Shown here piece after piece: positions 24,898-34,271 of a DNA stretch of 64,000 nt. A model generated the notes under the pieces. That model was not told where the DNA came from and did not search any database. It worked only from the letters and a program-made list of their open reading frames with translations. Source of the stretch: Mangrovibacterium marinum (GTDB lineage Bacteria > Bacteroidota > Bacteroidia > Bacteroidales > Prolixibacteraceae); NCBI RefSeq assembly GCF_003046625.1, contig NZ_QAAD01000005.1, forward strand, positions 219,360 to 283,359. Direction: 5' to 3'. A program made the translations under genes and the position numbers. How positions within the stretch are numbered: position 1 is the first letter of the stretch; the number at the start of each line of letters is the position of its first letter.

Positions 24898-27366
24898 TTA
24901 CATGTTACTCAATAATTGTTCCAAACTATATTCATCCTGCACCATCACCTGGCGGGCTTTACTGCCTTCGCTGGGGCCAACAATTCCGGCTGCTTCCAGC
25001 TGGTCCATAATCCGGCCTGCCCGGTTGTAGCCGATCGAGAATTTGCGTTGAATCATCGATGTGGAGCCCATTTGGTTCATCACCACAATCTTGGCCGCAT
25101 CGCTAAACAGTTCATCCCGGTTAGTCAGGTCCGTATCCAATGCACTGCCGTCGCCTTCGCCAACATATTCGGGAAGCATAAAGGCTGTGGGATAACCCTG
25201 TTGTTCCGAGATGTGATCGCAAATGCGTTCAACCTCGGGAGTGTCCACAAAAGCACATTGCAAGCGGGTCATCGCACTACCCACCGCAATCAGCATATCC
25301 CCTTTACCGATCAGCTGGTTAGCACCGGGGGTATCCAAAATTGTCCGCGAGTCAATCATCGAAGCCACTTTAAAGGCAATACGGGCTGGGAAGTTTGCTT
25401 TAATTACACCGGTAATAATGTTGGTTGACGGGCGCTGAGTGGCAATAATCATGTGGATACCAACAGCACGTGCCAACTGGGCAATACGGGCAATAGGTAG
25501 TTCTATTTCCTTGCCGGCAGTCATGATCAGGTCGGCAAACTCGTCGATAATCACCACAATGTAGGGCAAGAAACGATGCCCTTTCTCCGGGTTCAGACGT
25601 CGATCGGCAAATTTGGCATTGTACTCCTTGATGTTGCGGGCATGCGCCTTCTTCAGTAAGTCGTAGCGGCTATCCATTTCTATATTCAACGAGTTCAGGA
25701 CATTCTTCACCTTTTGAATATCCGTGATAATGGGCTCTTCGTCATCCGGCAGCTTGGCCAGGAAATGGCGCTCGATGGTTGAGTATAAGCTGAGCTCGAC
25801 CTTCTTCGGGTCAATCATCACCAGCTTCAACTGCGAAGGATGCTTTTTGTACAGCAGCGATGTGATGATGGCGTTCAATCCCACTGACTTACCTTGTCCG
25901 GTAGCACCGGCAACCAAAATATGCGGCATCTTCGCCAGGTCGATCAGGAAGGTTTCGTTCGAAATGGTTTTCCCCAGCACCACCGGCAGCTCAGCCGTAC
26001 TTTCCTGAAATTTTTTCGAGGAAATGATCGAGCGCATCGAAACCACTTCAGGCTTCTGATTTGGAACCTCAATACCAATTGTACCACGTCCCGGGATTGG
26101 TGCAATAATACGAATTCCCAGTGCGGCCAGACTTAGTGCAATATCATCTTCCAGATTTTTAATCTTGGAAATACGAACGCCCGGTGCAGGAACAATCTCA
26201 TAAAGCGTAATGGTTGGCCCAATGGTCGCGCGGATTTTGGTAATCTCAATTTTATAATGACGAAGCGTTTCAACAATCTTATTCTTATTCGAGATTAATT
26301 CTTCGTTGGTCACTTCGTTGCTTCCCGCCGGATGATCGTCCAGCAAGTCCACTGTCGGGAAATGATAATGCGATAAATCCAGCGTCGGATCGTAAGGCTC
26401 ATCGCCCACCGACGCCTTATAATCTTCGTCGGTTTCTTCCTCAATCTTTTCAACGGTCATTTCCAAGCCATCCTGATCCTCCTTCTCTTGCTCCTGGAGG
26501 TCATCCGCAGTTTCCAGTTCACCATGCATTTGTCGTTCCACATGGTCTTCCACGTCCGACACATCAATACGGTCGTCAATTTTCGGTTGTTCTTCGTTGA
26601 ATATTTCGCCGGTGTCCGGGTCGAAATTGGTTTCAACCGTATCGTGCTCGGTAATTACCTTCGAAATGCTTTGTTCCTGATCGATCAACGCTCCTATTTT
26701 CACATCTTCGTCGCGCATTTCCGGTTCAGCCACGGTAGCGACTTCCTTACGTGCAAAAATCGTTTTCAGCCAGGGAATAAACTTGTCGGTTCCGAACAAA
26801 ACAATCAGGAACAAACTGCACAATAGCAAAAAGAACGTTCCGATAAATCCGACCAGTGAGCTAAACCAGTTTGCCATAAAGAAACCGAACTTACCTCCCA
26901 AGTAGATAGAACTGGTTGCTCCGAATCCGGAAAGCATCAAGCCCAGGAAAACTGAGATCCAGAAAATCAGGATGATACTGAATAACAGGGCGCGGCGGTA
27001 CTTAACCAATGGCCGTTTAAAAACCTCGAACGAGGAAATAATCAACAGGTAGACAAACAAAAAAGAAGAAAGTCCAAAACCACGGTTAATGATCACTTCG
27101 CTGAGGTAAGCACCGGTTTTCCCGGCTTTGTTCTGCACTCTGATATCGGCACTTTTAATCAGCTGGCGCCACGAAATATCCAACTTGCTTTGGTCGGCAG
27201 CGCCGTAAATTAAAAATGAAATGAAAGCGATCATCAAATAAAGCCCAAAAACAAAAAGCAGAAATCCCAGTGTGTACCGAAACTTTTCACTCGTCAAAAG
27301 GCTTTTGATTTTCGAAATCATACCTGGTCCGGTATTCTTATTTTTGATTTTTTTCTTTTTTGCCAT
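24898..27366 (-). CDS. ftsK: DNA translocase FtsK/SpoIIIE
   Basis: 822 residues. Four to five membrane segments (residues 30-210) are followed by an acidic linker rich in D/E (about 225-330), shorter than in E. coli. Then comes the motor: Walker A GATGQGKSVGLNAII near residue 478, Walker B VVIIDEFADLIM near 603, and IATQRPSTNIITGVIKANFP. The C-terminal gamma winged helix reads RKFSIGYNRAGRIMDQLEAAGIVGP and recognises the polar KOPS sequences. It pumps chromosome termini across the division septum. The N-terminus is lysine-rich (MAKKKKIKNKN). Confidence 0.95.
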   Translation of the reverse strand: MAKKKKIKNKNTGPGMISKIKSLLTSEKFRYTLGFLLFVFGLYLMIAFISFLIYGAADQSKLDISWRQLIKSADIRVQNKAGKTGAYLSEVIINRGFGLSSFLFVYLLIISSFEVFKRPLVKYRRALLFSIILIFWISVFLGLMLSGFGATSSIYLGGKFGFFMANWFSSLVGFIGTFFLLLCSLFLIVLFGTDKFIPWLKTIFARKEVATVAEPEMRDEDVKIGALIDQEQSISKVITEHDTVETNFDPDTGEIFNEEQPKIDDRIDVSDVEDHVERQMHGELETADDLQEQEKEDQDGLEMTVEKIEEETDEDYKASVGDEPYDPTLDLSHYHFPTVDLLDDHPAGSNEVTNEELISNKNKIVETLRHYKIEITKIRATIGPTITLYEIVPAPGVRISKIKNLEDDIALSLAALGIRIIAPIPGRGTIGIEVPNQKPEVVSMRSIISSKKFQESTAELPVVLGKTISNETFLIDLAKMPHILVAGATGQGKSVGLNAIITSLLYKKHPSQLKLVMIDPKKVELSLYSTIERHFLAKLPDDEEPIITDIQKVKNVLNSLNIEMDSRYDLLKKAHARNIKEYNAKFADRRLNPEKGHRFLPYIVVIIDEFADLIMTAGKEIELPIARIAQLARAVGIHMIIATQRPSTNIITGVIKANFPARIAFKVASMIDSRTILDTPGANQLIGKGDMLIAVGSAMTRLQCAFVDTPEVERICDHISEQQGYPTAFMLPEYVGEGDGSALDTDLTNRDELFSDAAKIVVMNQMGSTSMIQRKFSIGYNRAGRIMDQLEAAGIVGPSEGSKARQVMVQDEYSLEQLLSNM

Positions 27367-27641
27367 GTTATTTTGTAAAATTCGATTGCAAAGGTAACGA
27401 ATTTTGAACCGATATTCTTGCCCGGCCCCACAACTAAAAATGTTTTGACAGTCTATTTTATTAACAGCCCATTCTTGAAAATCCGCACTTCCACAGGCTT
27501 CCTACAGAACAGTATCCCGAGTCATATTGTGTCGGTTTTAGTGGTATTCATGAGCGTTATTCTTTTCTGAAAGTCTTACTACGCAGAGGCCTAAAATTAC
27601 AATGCTAATAACTGGTTTTGAATAGCTGAGGAACGGCAACT

Positions 27642-27740
27642 CGACAACTTTTGAAAACAACGACAACAGTATAATTGAAAAAAATCCTAACCTTTCATTC
27701 CGGTTGGTGATTCCCCGGAATCATCTGTGTTTTTTTTGAA
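27642..27740 (+). repeat. Dispersed intergenic repeat, family E, copy 1
   Basis: Part of the 590-bp gap between ftsK and arcC. It has two blocks shared with 50216-50315: CGACAACTTTTGAAAACAAC (27642 on) and CCTTTCATTCCGGTTGGTGA (27691 on). The second block continues with the dyad GATTCCCCGGAATC, also found at 48872-48885. A T-rich run follows. No gene was found in the rest of the gap. Confidence 0.65.
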
Positions 27741-27956
27741 CGTTGATTGAAACAACGCTTCTTATGTCGGCACAGGTTGAAGAAAAGCCCGGGGCGCAAG
27801 CAATTTACAACATGGATGAGTTTTGATGTTCAATAACAGCCATCCAGGGAGCAAAATCCATACAAAACGCAGTATTTGTGACCTCCGATATGCTTAAGTT
27901 TGTTCGTAAGCAAAAAGTTAGTTTCGGTATTCACATCATGTAAACTGGAGTAAAAT

Positions 27957-28913
27957 ATGAATAAACTTGCCGTGATCGCATTGGGAGGGAATGCGCTTTT
28001 GCGCAATCATGAAACGGGCACCATTGAAGAGCAGGAAGCCAACACCACCGAGACGCTGGAAAATATTGTTTTCTTGCTGCGGGAGGGCTATAATTTGGTG
28101 ATCACCCATGGCAATGGCCCCCAGGTCGGCAATATCCTGATGCGCAACGACGCGGGAGAACAACTGTATCACATTGCACCAATGCCCTTGGACATCTGCG
28201 TGGCCGACTCGCAAGGTGGCATAGGCTACATGATTGAGCGAATGCTGCGCAACCTGCTGACACGTCATCAGATTAAGCGCCATATCATTTCCATGATCAG
28301 CATGGTCACGGTATCGCCTCTTGATCCGGCCTTTAAAAATCCGTCGAAGCGAATCGGGAAAACCTATAACAGCCGCGAAGCTCAGTTGCTTGAAAGCTCC
28401 AAAGGCTGGCAATTTAAACCGGACAGTAAAAATAAAGGTGGCTGGCGGCGCGTGGTATCCTCGCCCGACCCGATTAATCTGCTCAACAAGGATGTGATTG
28501 GCCAACTGGCGCGAGCCGGAAACATTGTAATTACTGCCGGTGGCGGCGGTATTCCAGTATATTTTGATGAGAACAAGCAGTTGCGAACAATTGACGCCGT
28601 GATTGATAAGGATATGAGCTCCTCGCTGTTAGCGGCAGAAATTGGTGCCGACGAGTTCTACATTCTCACCGATGTTCCGTTTATCTACCAAAACTTTGGC
28701 TTGCCCTCGCAGCAAAAACTCGAGTTTTTAAACTATGCCGATGCGCGAAACTACCTCGAAAAGGGTACTTTTGGAGAGGGAAGCATGGCTCCGAAAATCA
28801 GAGCCAGCCTGAACTTTTTGGAGCGTGGCGGTTCCAAAAGCATTATCACCGAAGCCAAAAAGCTGGCCGATAAAAGCTTCGGATCGAAAATAACCATGGA
28901 GTACGAATCCTAA
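27957..28913 (+). CDS. arcC: Carbamate kinase
   Basis: 318 residues. It moves phosphate between carbamoyl phosphate and ADP, yielding ATP when running catabolically. Signature parts are VIALGGNALL at the start, NLVITHGNGPQVGNIL, PLDICVADSQGGIGYMIE, VITAGGGGIPV and DKDMSSSLLAAEIGADEFYILTDV. It stands 12 bp before ornithine carbamoyltransferase, which supports carbamoyl phosphate breakdown. No arginine deiminase is in the window, so the carbamoyl donor may be citrulline or a purine/ureide product. Confidence 0.93.
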   Translation: MNKLAVIALGGNALLRNHETGTIEEQEANTTETLENIVFLLREGYNLVITHGNGPQVGNILMRNDAGEQLYHIAPMPLDICVADSQGGIGYMIERMLRNLLTRHQIKRHIISMISMVTVSPLDPAFKNPSKRIGKTYNSREAQLLESSKGWQFKPDSKNKGGWRRVVSSPDPINLLNKDVIGQLARAGNIVITAGGGGIPVYFDENKQLRTIDAVIDKDMSSSLLAAEIGADEFYILTDVPFIYQNFGLPSQQKLEFLNYADARNYLEKGTFGEGSMAPKIRASLNFLERGGSKSIITEAKKLADKSFGSKITMEYES

Positions 28914-28925
28914 ACAACAGTACAG

Positions 28926-29930
28926 ATGACCATTAATCTGAAGAACAAAAATTTTCTGAAATTGCTGGACTTTGAGCCGCAGGAAATCGAATACTTATTG
29001 CAACTGGCAAGCAAACTAAAAGCCCAAAAGAAAAAGGGAATCGAACAACAAGCATTACGGGGGAAAAACATTGCGCTGATTTTCGAAAAAACCTCGACCC
29101 GCACGCGTTGTGCGTTTGAAGTTGCAGCCTACGACCAGGGCGCGCGGGTAACTTACCTTGGCCCAACAGGCAGCCAAATTGGGCACAAAGAGTCGATGAA
29201 AGATACCGCTCGGGTATTGGGACGCATGTACGATGGCATTGAGTATCGCGGTTACGAACAAGCCATTGTTGAAGAGCTGGCCAACTATGCCGGCGTTCCG
29301 GTTTGGAATGGCCTGACCAATGAGTTTCACCCCACGCAGGTTTTGGCCGATTTGCTAACCATGCAGGAGCATTGTGCAAAGCCATTCAGCGAGATGAAAC
29401 TTTGCTACCTGGGCGATGCCCGCTATAATATGGGCAACTCGCTGATGGTTGGGGCAGCCAAAATGGGAATCGACTTCCGCATTGCCGCACCGGCCAATTA
29501 CCAACCCGATCCGCAATTGGTGGCAAACTGTCGCAAAATTGCCCGGCATAGCGGAGCCAAAATCACCATAACCGATGATGTGACCGACGCTGTTGCCGGC
29601 TGCGACTTTTTATATACCGATGTGTGGGTGTCGATGGGCGAACCGGCTGAAGTTTGGGACGAACGCATCAAGCTGATGAAACCCTACCAGGTGGATAAAC
29701 AGATGTTGAAACTAACCGGCAATCCGAACGTCAAGTTTCTGCATTGCTTACCGGCTTTTCATAACCGCGAAACAAAAGTTGGCGAAGAGATCTTTAAAAA
29801 ATACGGCTTATCGGCACTGGAAGTAACGGATGATGTGTTTGAAAGTGAGGCATCGATTGTTTTCGACGAGGCCGAAAACCGGATGCACACCATTAAAGCC
29901 GTCTTGGTAGCAACCATGGCCGAACGTTAA
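28926..29930 (+). CDS. arcB: Ornithine carbamoyltransferase, catabolic type
   Basis: 334 residues. Carbamoyl phosphate site [24 protein letters not shown] loop in [18 protein letters not shown], ornithine site [16 protein letters not shown], and [14 protein letters not shown]. The LPAFHN form and the link with arcC favour the catabolic ArcB class over anabolic ArgF. The direction in vivo is inferred from the partner. With rocD nearby it could feed ornithine into glutamate formation. No clear hairpin follows. Confidence 0.88.
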   Translation: MTINLKNKNFLKLLDFEPQEIEYLLQLASKLKAQKKKGIEQQALRGKNIALIFEKTSTRTRCAFEVAAYDQGARVTYLGPTGSQIGHKESMKDTARVLGRMYDGIEYRGYEQAIVEELANYAGVPVWNGLTNEFHPTQVLADLLTMQEHCAKPFSEMKLCYLGDARYNMGNSLMVGAAKMGIDFRIAAPANYQPDPQLVANCRKIARHSGAKITITDDVTDAVAGCDFLYTDVWVSMGEPAEVWDERIKLMKPYQVDKQMLKLTGNPNVKFLHCLPAFHNRETKVGEEIFKKYGLSALEVTDDVFESEASIVFDEAENRMHTIKAVLVATMAER

Positions 29931-30090
29931 AACCCGGAGCGACCTTCGTTTTCAATCTCTGCCGGATTGCAGCAGCTTCGGCCTGCTAAAAATTGGAACA
30001 AGCATGTCCAATAGTCGAGTTAATAAACAAAATTAGACTTGAATTCGGCAATCAATCGGTGTTTTGGAAACCACGGGCGGAAAAATCATC

Positions 30091-30098
30091 TATATTTG
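30091..30098 (+). promoter_or_regulatory. -7 box TATATTTG before fabD
   Basis: Exact TAnnTTTG match, 28 bp before the ATG at 30127. A TTTTG lies further upstream, with wider spacing than usual for a -33 element. Confidence 0.6.
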
Positions 30099-30126
30099 TG
30101 CGCGAAAATTTTTTAAATATTTCATT

Positions 30127-31017
30127 ATGAAAGCATTTGTATTCCCCGGTCAGGGAGCTCAATTCCCGGGAATGGGAAAAGACCTTTACGAGAACTCTCC
30201 TTTGGCCAAAGAATTATTTGATAAAGCCAACGAAATTTTGGGTTTCAACATTACTGAAATCATGTTCGAAGGAACCGTTGACGATTTGAAACAAACCAAA
30301 GTTACCCAACCTGCCATCTTCCTGCACTCTGTTATTTTGGCAAAAACGCAAAAAGATTTTAAACCCGAAATGGTTGCCGGTCACTCGTTGGGCGAATTTT
30401 CGGCATTGGTTGCCAATGGCGCGCTAACTTTCGAAGATGGGTTGAAACTGGTTTCGCAACGTGCACAAGCCATGCAAAAAGCCTGCGAATTGCAAGCTTC
30501 AACCATGGCTGCTATTGTTGGGTTGGACGACGCTACTGTTGAAGAAGCCTGTGCATCGATCGACGAGGTTGTTGTTCCGGCCAACTACAACTGTCCGGGG
30601 CAGCTGGTTATTTCCGGTTCAATTGAAGGGATCGACAAAGCCTGTGAAATTTTGACGGAGAAAGGGGCCAAACGTGCGTTGAAATTGGTTGTTGGTGGTG
30701 CTTTCCACTCACCGCTGATGGAACCGGCTCGCGAAGAGTTGGCTGCTGCTATTGAAGCCACAACAGTTAGTGCTCCGATCTGCCCGGTTTACCAAAACGT
30801 AAACGCTCAGCCTGTTTCGGATCCTGCAGTGATCAAAGAAAACCTGATCGCTCAGTTGACTGCTCCGGTAAAATGGACGCAGACTGTTGAAAATATGCTG
30901 AAAGACGGCGCTACTTCATTCACTGAAATTGGCCCGGGTAAAGTGTTACAAGGATTGATCAAAAAAGTTGACCGCAAAGCCGAAACGGCTGGTATCGACA
31001 GCTATGTAGCTGAATAA
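30127..31017 (+). CDS. fabD: Malonyl-CoA:ACP transacylase
   Basis: 296 residues from MKAFVFPGQGAQFPGMGKDL. It loads malonyl units onto acyl carrier protein for fatty acid synthesis. The nucleophile Ser is in AGHSLGEFSAL, the catalytic His in VVGGAFHSPLM, with QPAIFLHS and the terminal FTEIGPGKVLQGL motif also present. The frame extends 21 codons upstream but that part overlaps the promoter, so 30127 is the start. Codon choice (GGT, GCT, GTT, GAA) is more biased than in its neighbours, as expected for an abundant protein. Confidence 0.95.
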   Translation: MKAFVFPGQGAQFPGMGKDLYENSPLAKELFDKANEILGFNITEIMFEGTVDDLKQTKVTQPAIFLHSVILAKTQKDFKPEMVAGHSLGEFSALVANGALTFEDGLKLVSQRAQAMQKACELQASTMAAIVGLDDATVEEACASIDEVVVPANYNCPGQLVISGSIEGIDKACEILTEKGAKRALKLVVGGAFHSPLMEPAREELAAAIEATTVSAPICPVYQNVNAQPVSDPAVIKENLIAQLTAPVKWTQTVENMLKDGATSFTEIGPGKVLQGLIKKVDRKAETAGIDSYVAE

Positions 31018-31041
31018 GCTTCAACTTTTGACAAAATACCG

Positions 31042-31074
31042 AAAAGGAATTGCAGTTTGTTGCAGTTCCTTTTT
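31042..31074 (+). terminator. Terminator of fabD
   Basis: AAAAGGAATTGCA pairs with TGCAGTTCCTTTT (one G-U) over a 6-nt loop; a T run follows. Confidence 0.8.
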
Positions 31075-31096
31075 ACTTGAAAGAAGTAAGTTTCTG

Positions 31097-31165
31097 TCAT
31101 GCCGAATTTATTTCGAAATCGACAAACCATGACTGAACAGATGCTGAAACAAGTTCAGCATGACA
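31097..31165. repeat. REP-like palindromic element, copy 1
   Basis: Imperfect inverted repeat: GTCATGCCGAATTTATTTCG on the left and GATGCTGAAACAAGTTCAGC plus ATGAC on the right. The second copy is at 44783-44850. Such GTCATSCTGAA...TTCAGSATGAC elements are widespread between genes in Bacteroidota. Confidence 0.7.
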
Positions 31166-31181
31166 ACAGCCCGGGATTAAC

Positions 31182-31463
31182 CTAGCCCAACAACTCGGGC
31201 GACACCTGGCTTAGTTGAATTTCGGTGATCTCAAAGTCCGCCAGGTCCAATTCCATAAACGGATCTTCGTTCAACAGCGTGATCAACTTTTCGCGGCTTT
31301 CAACCTGAGCCAGAATCAGGCCTCCTGTACGCGGGATTTTCTTGCCGGTTAGCAAAAAATTACCCGCTTCGACATAACGTTTCACAAAAGCGATGTGCGG
31401 TTCGAAATACGGCTCCACCTGGGCCAACTCCACTTTATATTCGATCGTAATCAGAAATAACAT
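31182..31463 (-). CDS. YciI-like protein
   Basis: 93 residues of the YciI ferredoxin-like fold: LFLITIEYKVELAQVEPYFEPHIAFVKRYVEAG, with the conserved His in EPHIAFV, followed by GGLILAQVESREKLITLLNEDPF. The reaction is unknown for most members; the His with a nearby Asp forms a putative active site. Stands alone after the REP-like element. Confidence 0.88.
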   Translation of the reverse strand: MLFLITIEYKVELAQVEPYFEPHIAFVKRYVEAGNFLLTGKKIPRTGGLILAQVESREKLITLLNEDPFMELDLADFEITEIQLSQVSPELLG

Positions 31464-31661
31464 AGGCCAATTATTTTTCGCCCTAAAATACGAAAAGCAA
31501 TGAAGCGACAGTCCTACTGCTTTGATAACAAAACAGCTATTGCTCCGGCACGCTTTCTATCCTGTTATCGTCCAGTTGAAAACAGCTTTCAAAACGGTTT
31601 AAATTAACTTTAAATCGAAAAATAGTCCCTTGACGACAGGACGAATGCCAGCTTTTTAGGT

Positions 31662-31669
31662 TATTTTTG
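31662..31669 (+). promoter_or_regulatory. -7 box TATTTTTG before pfp
   Basis: TAnnTTTG match 47 bp before the pfp ATG, giving a short leader. Confidence 0.5.
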
Positions 31670-31716
31670 GGGAGAATTTTTCAGAAAAAAGTAAATCTTT
31701 CCAAAAAATTAAAAAG

Positions 31717-33375
31717 ATGACCATTAGTGCATTACAACAAGCCAGGGCTCAATACCAGCCTAAACTTCCAAAATCATTAAAAGGTGCGGTAAAAATCGTA
31801 GACGGTGCCGCAACCGAATCTGTAGCCGACCAGGCCGAAATTAAAGAATTATTCCCCAATACTTATGGTATGCCGTTGTTGACTTTCGAAGCAACTGACG
31901 CTGCTGCCAATGTAGGTCCCGTTAATGTTGGCGTGATCCTTTCAGGAGGCCAGGCTCCTGGTGGTCACAACGTAATTTCCGGTATCTTCGACGGTATCAA
32001 AAAACTGAACGCCGACAGTAAACTGTATGGTTTCTTAGGTGGACCAGGCGGATTGGTAGATCACAAATACATGGAAATCACTGCTGAATACCTGGAAGGT
32101 TACCGCAACACAGGTGGTTTCGACATCATCGGTTCGGGACGTACCAAACTGGAAGAAGAAGCGCAATTCGACAAAGGTTTGGAAATTTTGAAAGAACTGA
32201 ACATCAAAGCCTTGGTAATCATTGGTGGTGACGACAGTAACACCAACGCTTGTGTATTGGCCGAATACTATGCCGCTAAAAACGCAGGTGTACAAGTGGT
32301 AGGTTGCCCGAAAACAATTGATGGTGACTTGAAAAACGAAATGATTGAAACTTCATTCGGTTTCGATACAGCTGTTAAAGTTTACTCGGAGTTGATCGGA
32401 AACATCCAACGCGATGCGAACTCGGCTAAAAAATACTGGCACTTCATTAAACTGATGGGACGTTCTGCGTCGCACATTGGCTTGGAAGCTGCATTGCAAA
32501 CACAACCCAACATCACCTTGGTATCGGAAGAAGTTGCTGCGAAAAAGCAAACTTTGGGCGAAATTGTTGATTATATGGCCAACATCATCGCGAAGCGTGC
32601 TGCAAACGGCAACAACTTCGGTGTGGCATTAATCCCTGAAGGTTTGGTTGAATTCGTTCCGGAAATGAAAGCCTTGATCGCTGAATTGAACGACTTGTTG
32701 GCCGAAGGTTCTGAATCGGAAGCTAAATTCAAATCATACACGGACAAAGCTGAAGGTCGTGCATTTGTATCAAGCATTCTTTCTGCTGAATCGGCCAAAG
32801 TTTACAACTCACTGCCTTCATTGATCGCTGACCAGTTGACACTGGATCGTGACCCGCACGGTAACGTACAAGTATCATTGATCGAAACAGAAAAACTGTT
32901 GGGTGAAATGGTGAAAACCCGTTTGGCTGAACTGAAAGCTGAAGGTAAATATGTTGGTAAATTCGGTACGCAGTTCCACTTCTTCGGTTACGAAGGTCGT
33001 TGTGCTGCTCCGTCGAACTTCGATGCTGACTATTGCTACTCGTTGGGTTACACGGCATCTGTATTGATCGGATCAGGTAAAACAGGTTATATGTCAAGTG
33101 TTCGTAACACAACAGCTCCTGCCGACGAATGGATCGCTGGTGGTGTTCCTGTAACGATGATGATGAACATGGAAAAACGTCACGGACACATGAAACCGGT
33201 TATTCAAAAGGCATTGGTTGAATTGGACGGCGCTCCATTCAAATACCTGGCCGAAAACCGCGAAAAATGGGCAATCGAAACAAGCTACCTGTACCCTGGA
33301 CCAATCCAGTACTGGGGACCAAGCGAAGTTTGCGACCGTACAACCGTAACGCTGCAATTGGAACAAAAGAAATAA
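31717..33375 (+). CDS. pfp: PPi-dependent 6-phosphofructokinase
   Basis: 552 residues, the long type II PFP form. It uses pyrophosphate to phosphorylate fructose 6-phosphate, reversibly, in glycolysis. Motifs are [36 protein letters not shown] (Asp where ATP enzymes have Gly, marking PPi use), and [11 protein letters not shown] for substrate binding. The codon choice is strongly biased (GGT, GAA, AAA, GTA), much more than in adjacent genes, pointing to high expression. Single gene with its own promoter and terminator. Confidence 0.95.
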   Translation: MTISALQQARAQYQPKLPKSLKGAVKIVDGAATESVADQAEIKELFPNTYGMPLLTFEATDAAANVGPVNVGVILSGGQAPGGHNVISGIFDGIKKLNADSKLYGFLGGPGGLVDHKYMEITAEYLEGYRNTGGFDIIGSGRTKLEEEAQFDKGLEILKELNIKALVIIGGDDSNTNACVLAEYYAAKNAGVQVVGCPKTIDGDLKNEMIETSFGFDTAVKVYSELIGNIQRDANSAKKYWHFIKLMGRSASHIGLEAALQTQPNITLVSEEVAAKKQTLGEIVDYMANIIAKRAANGNNFGVALIPEGLVEFVPEMKALIAELNDLLAEGSESEAKFKSYTDKAEGRAFVSSILSAESAKVYNSLPSLIADQLTLDRDPHGNVQVSLIETEKLLGEMVKTRLAELKAEGKYVGKFGTQFHFFGYEGRCAAPSNFDADYCYSLGYTASVLIGSGKTGYMSSVRNTTAPADEWIAGGVPVTMMMNMEKRHGHMKPVIQKALVELDGAPFKYLAENREKWAIETSYLYPGPIQYWGPSEVCDRTTVTLQLEQKK

Positions 33376-33395
33376 TTCCGACTTCCAAATATCTA

Positions 33396-33430
33396 AAAAG
33401 AGCCTCCTTTGTAAGGAGGCTCTTTTATTT
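33396..33430 (+). terminator. Terminator of pfp
   Basis: AAAAGAGCCTCCTT pairs perfectly with AAGGAGGCTCTTTT across a 3-nt loop, then ATTTTT. Confidence 0.88.
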
Positions 33431-33468
33431 TTGAATTACCAGAAAGCAAACCGAATAATTACGCTTTT

Positions 33469-33770
33469 CGAAGCTTTGCCGCACGGCTGTGGCAAAGCGT
33501 TGTTACTTTGTTACTCTTCAGAACCATGCCATTGGAGCGCGGCACGACTCTGAGATACTTCAAAAGCTCGCCAGCGGTGCGAGGGACGGTTTTGTTCCCT
33601 TTCGAAAGCTCGCCTCCGGGGCGCGGGGCGCGAATGTTCTGTTTCGAAAGCTTGCCGTTGATGCGTGGCAAGCCCCTGAAACGTTTCGAAGCGATGCCGC
33701 TGATGCACGGCAAGGCTCTGAACAATTTCGAAAGCCTCCCGCTGATGCGCGGCACGACTCAGAACTTGCC
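33469..33770. repeat. 42-bp minisatellite, six regular units plus one longer unit
   Basis: Units start at 33519, 33561, 33603, 33645, 33687 and 33729, each exactly 42 bp; a 50-bp leading unit starts at 33469. The core reads roughly CGAAAGCTTGCCGCTGATGC, then GCGGCA, a variable part and TTT. Since 42 is divisible by 3, several frames on both strands stay open and would give 14-residue repeats, but none has a convincing start context. The array touches the stop codon of the AIG2-like gene (33770). Confidence 0.85.
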
Positions 33771-34192
33771 TACTTGAAAAAACCGCCCCGCCGCATACTT
33801 TCCAGAAAACTGTCCAGGTCATTGAGAATCTCCTGACGGCGCTTCAAATTTTCAGAAGTGGCAGGGACGCCATTTGATGCTTTCTGCGTGTAAACAAAGG
33901 CTTCAACCCATTGCCCGGGCCCGGTTTGAATCCTTAGCAGCTCGCGTTGGTAAAGCGGCACATCCTCCCAGCAGTCAATCAGCTCCAGCTCGCGCCAACT
34001 GACGCGAAAAAGCTGCCCCTCCACCCGACTTCCCAATTGGGGTTTTACAAACAGATAGCCATTGCCGGGGTGCTGATACAGGCCATACCCCTCCAAACTG
34101 CCCGGTTTGTAGGCGGGTAAGCGTTTTAGTAAACGTTGAATGTATTCGGGCTCCGAAAGGGTGCCGTACGAAAAAAGCCAGGGATCTGCCAT
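33770..34192 (-). CDS. AIG2/gamma-glutamylcyclotransferase-like protein
   Basis: 140 residues. The N-terminal LFSYGTLSEPEYIQRLL holds the YGTL loop of the GGCT fold, VEGQLFRVSWRELELIDCWEDVPLYQREL carries the Glu expected at the catalytic position (CWEDV), and the tail is VEAFVYTQKA. It probably cleaves gamma-glutamylamine-type compounds, but the substrate cannot be read. The last codon and stop abut the 42-bp repeat array, which may therefore have arisen just after this gene. Confidence 0.8.
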   Translation of the reverse strand: MADPWLFSYGTLSEPEYIQRLLKRLPAYKPGSLEGYGLYQHPGNGYLFVKPQLGSRVEGQLFRVSWRELELIDCWEDVPLYQRELLRIQTGPGQWVEAFVYTQKASNGVPATSENLKRRQEILNDLDSFLESMRRGGFFK

Positions 34193-34271
34193 TATGATTT
34201 ATTTTGACCGATTCAATATACTGAAAAAGCCCCGCATCGCGAGGCTTCATCAATCGTATTTGGATCGAAAT

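Noticed and set aside
33469..33770. CRISPR-like array
   Set aside because: Units are contiguous 42-bp tandem repeats with no unique spacers and no cas genes.
33489..33836. Repeat-rich proteins predicted in four frames over the minisatellite
   Set aside because: They are all produced by the same 3n-length repeat, on both strands, and none has a supported start or known family.
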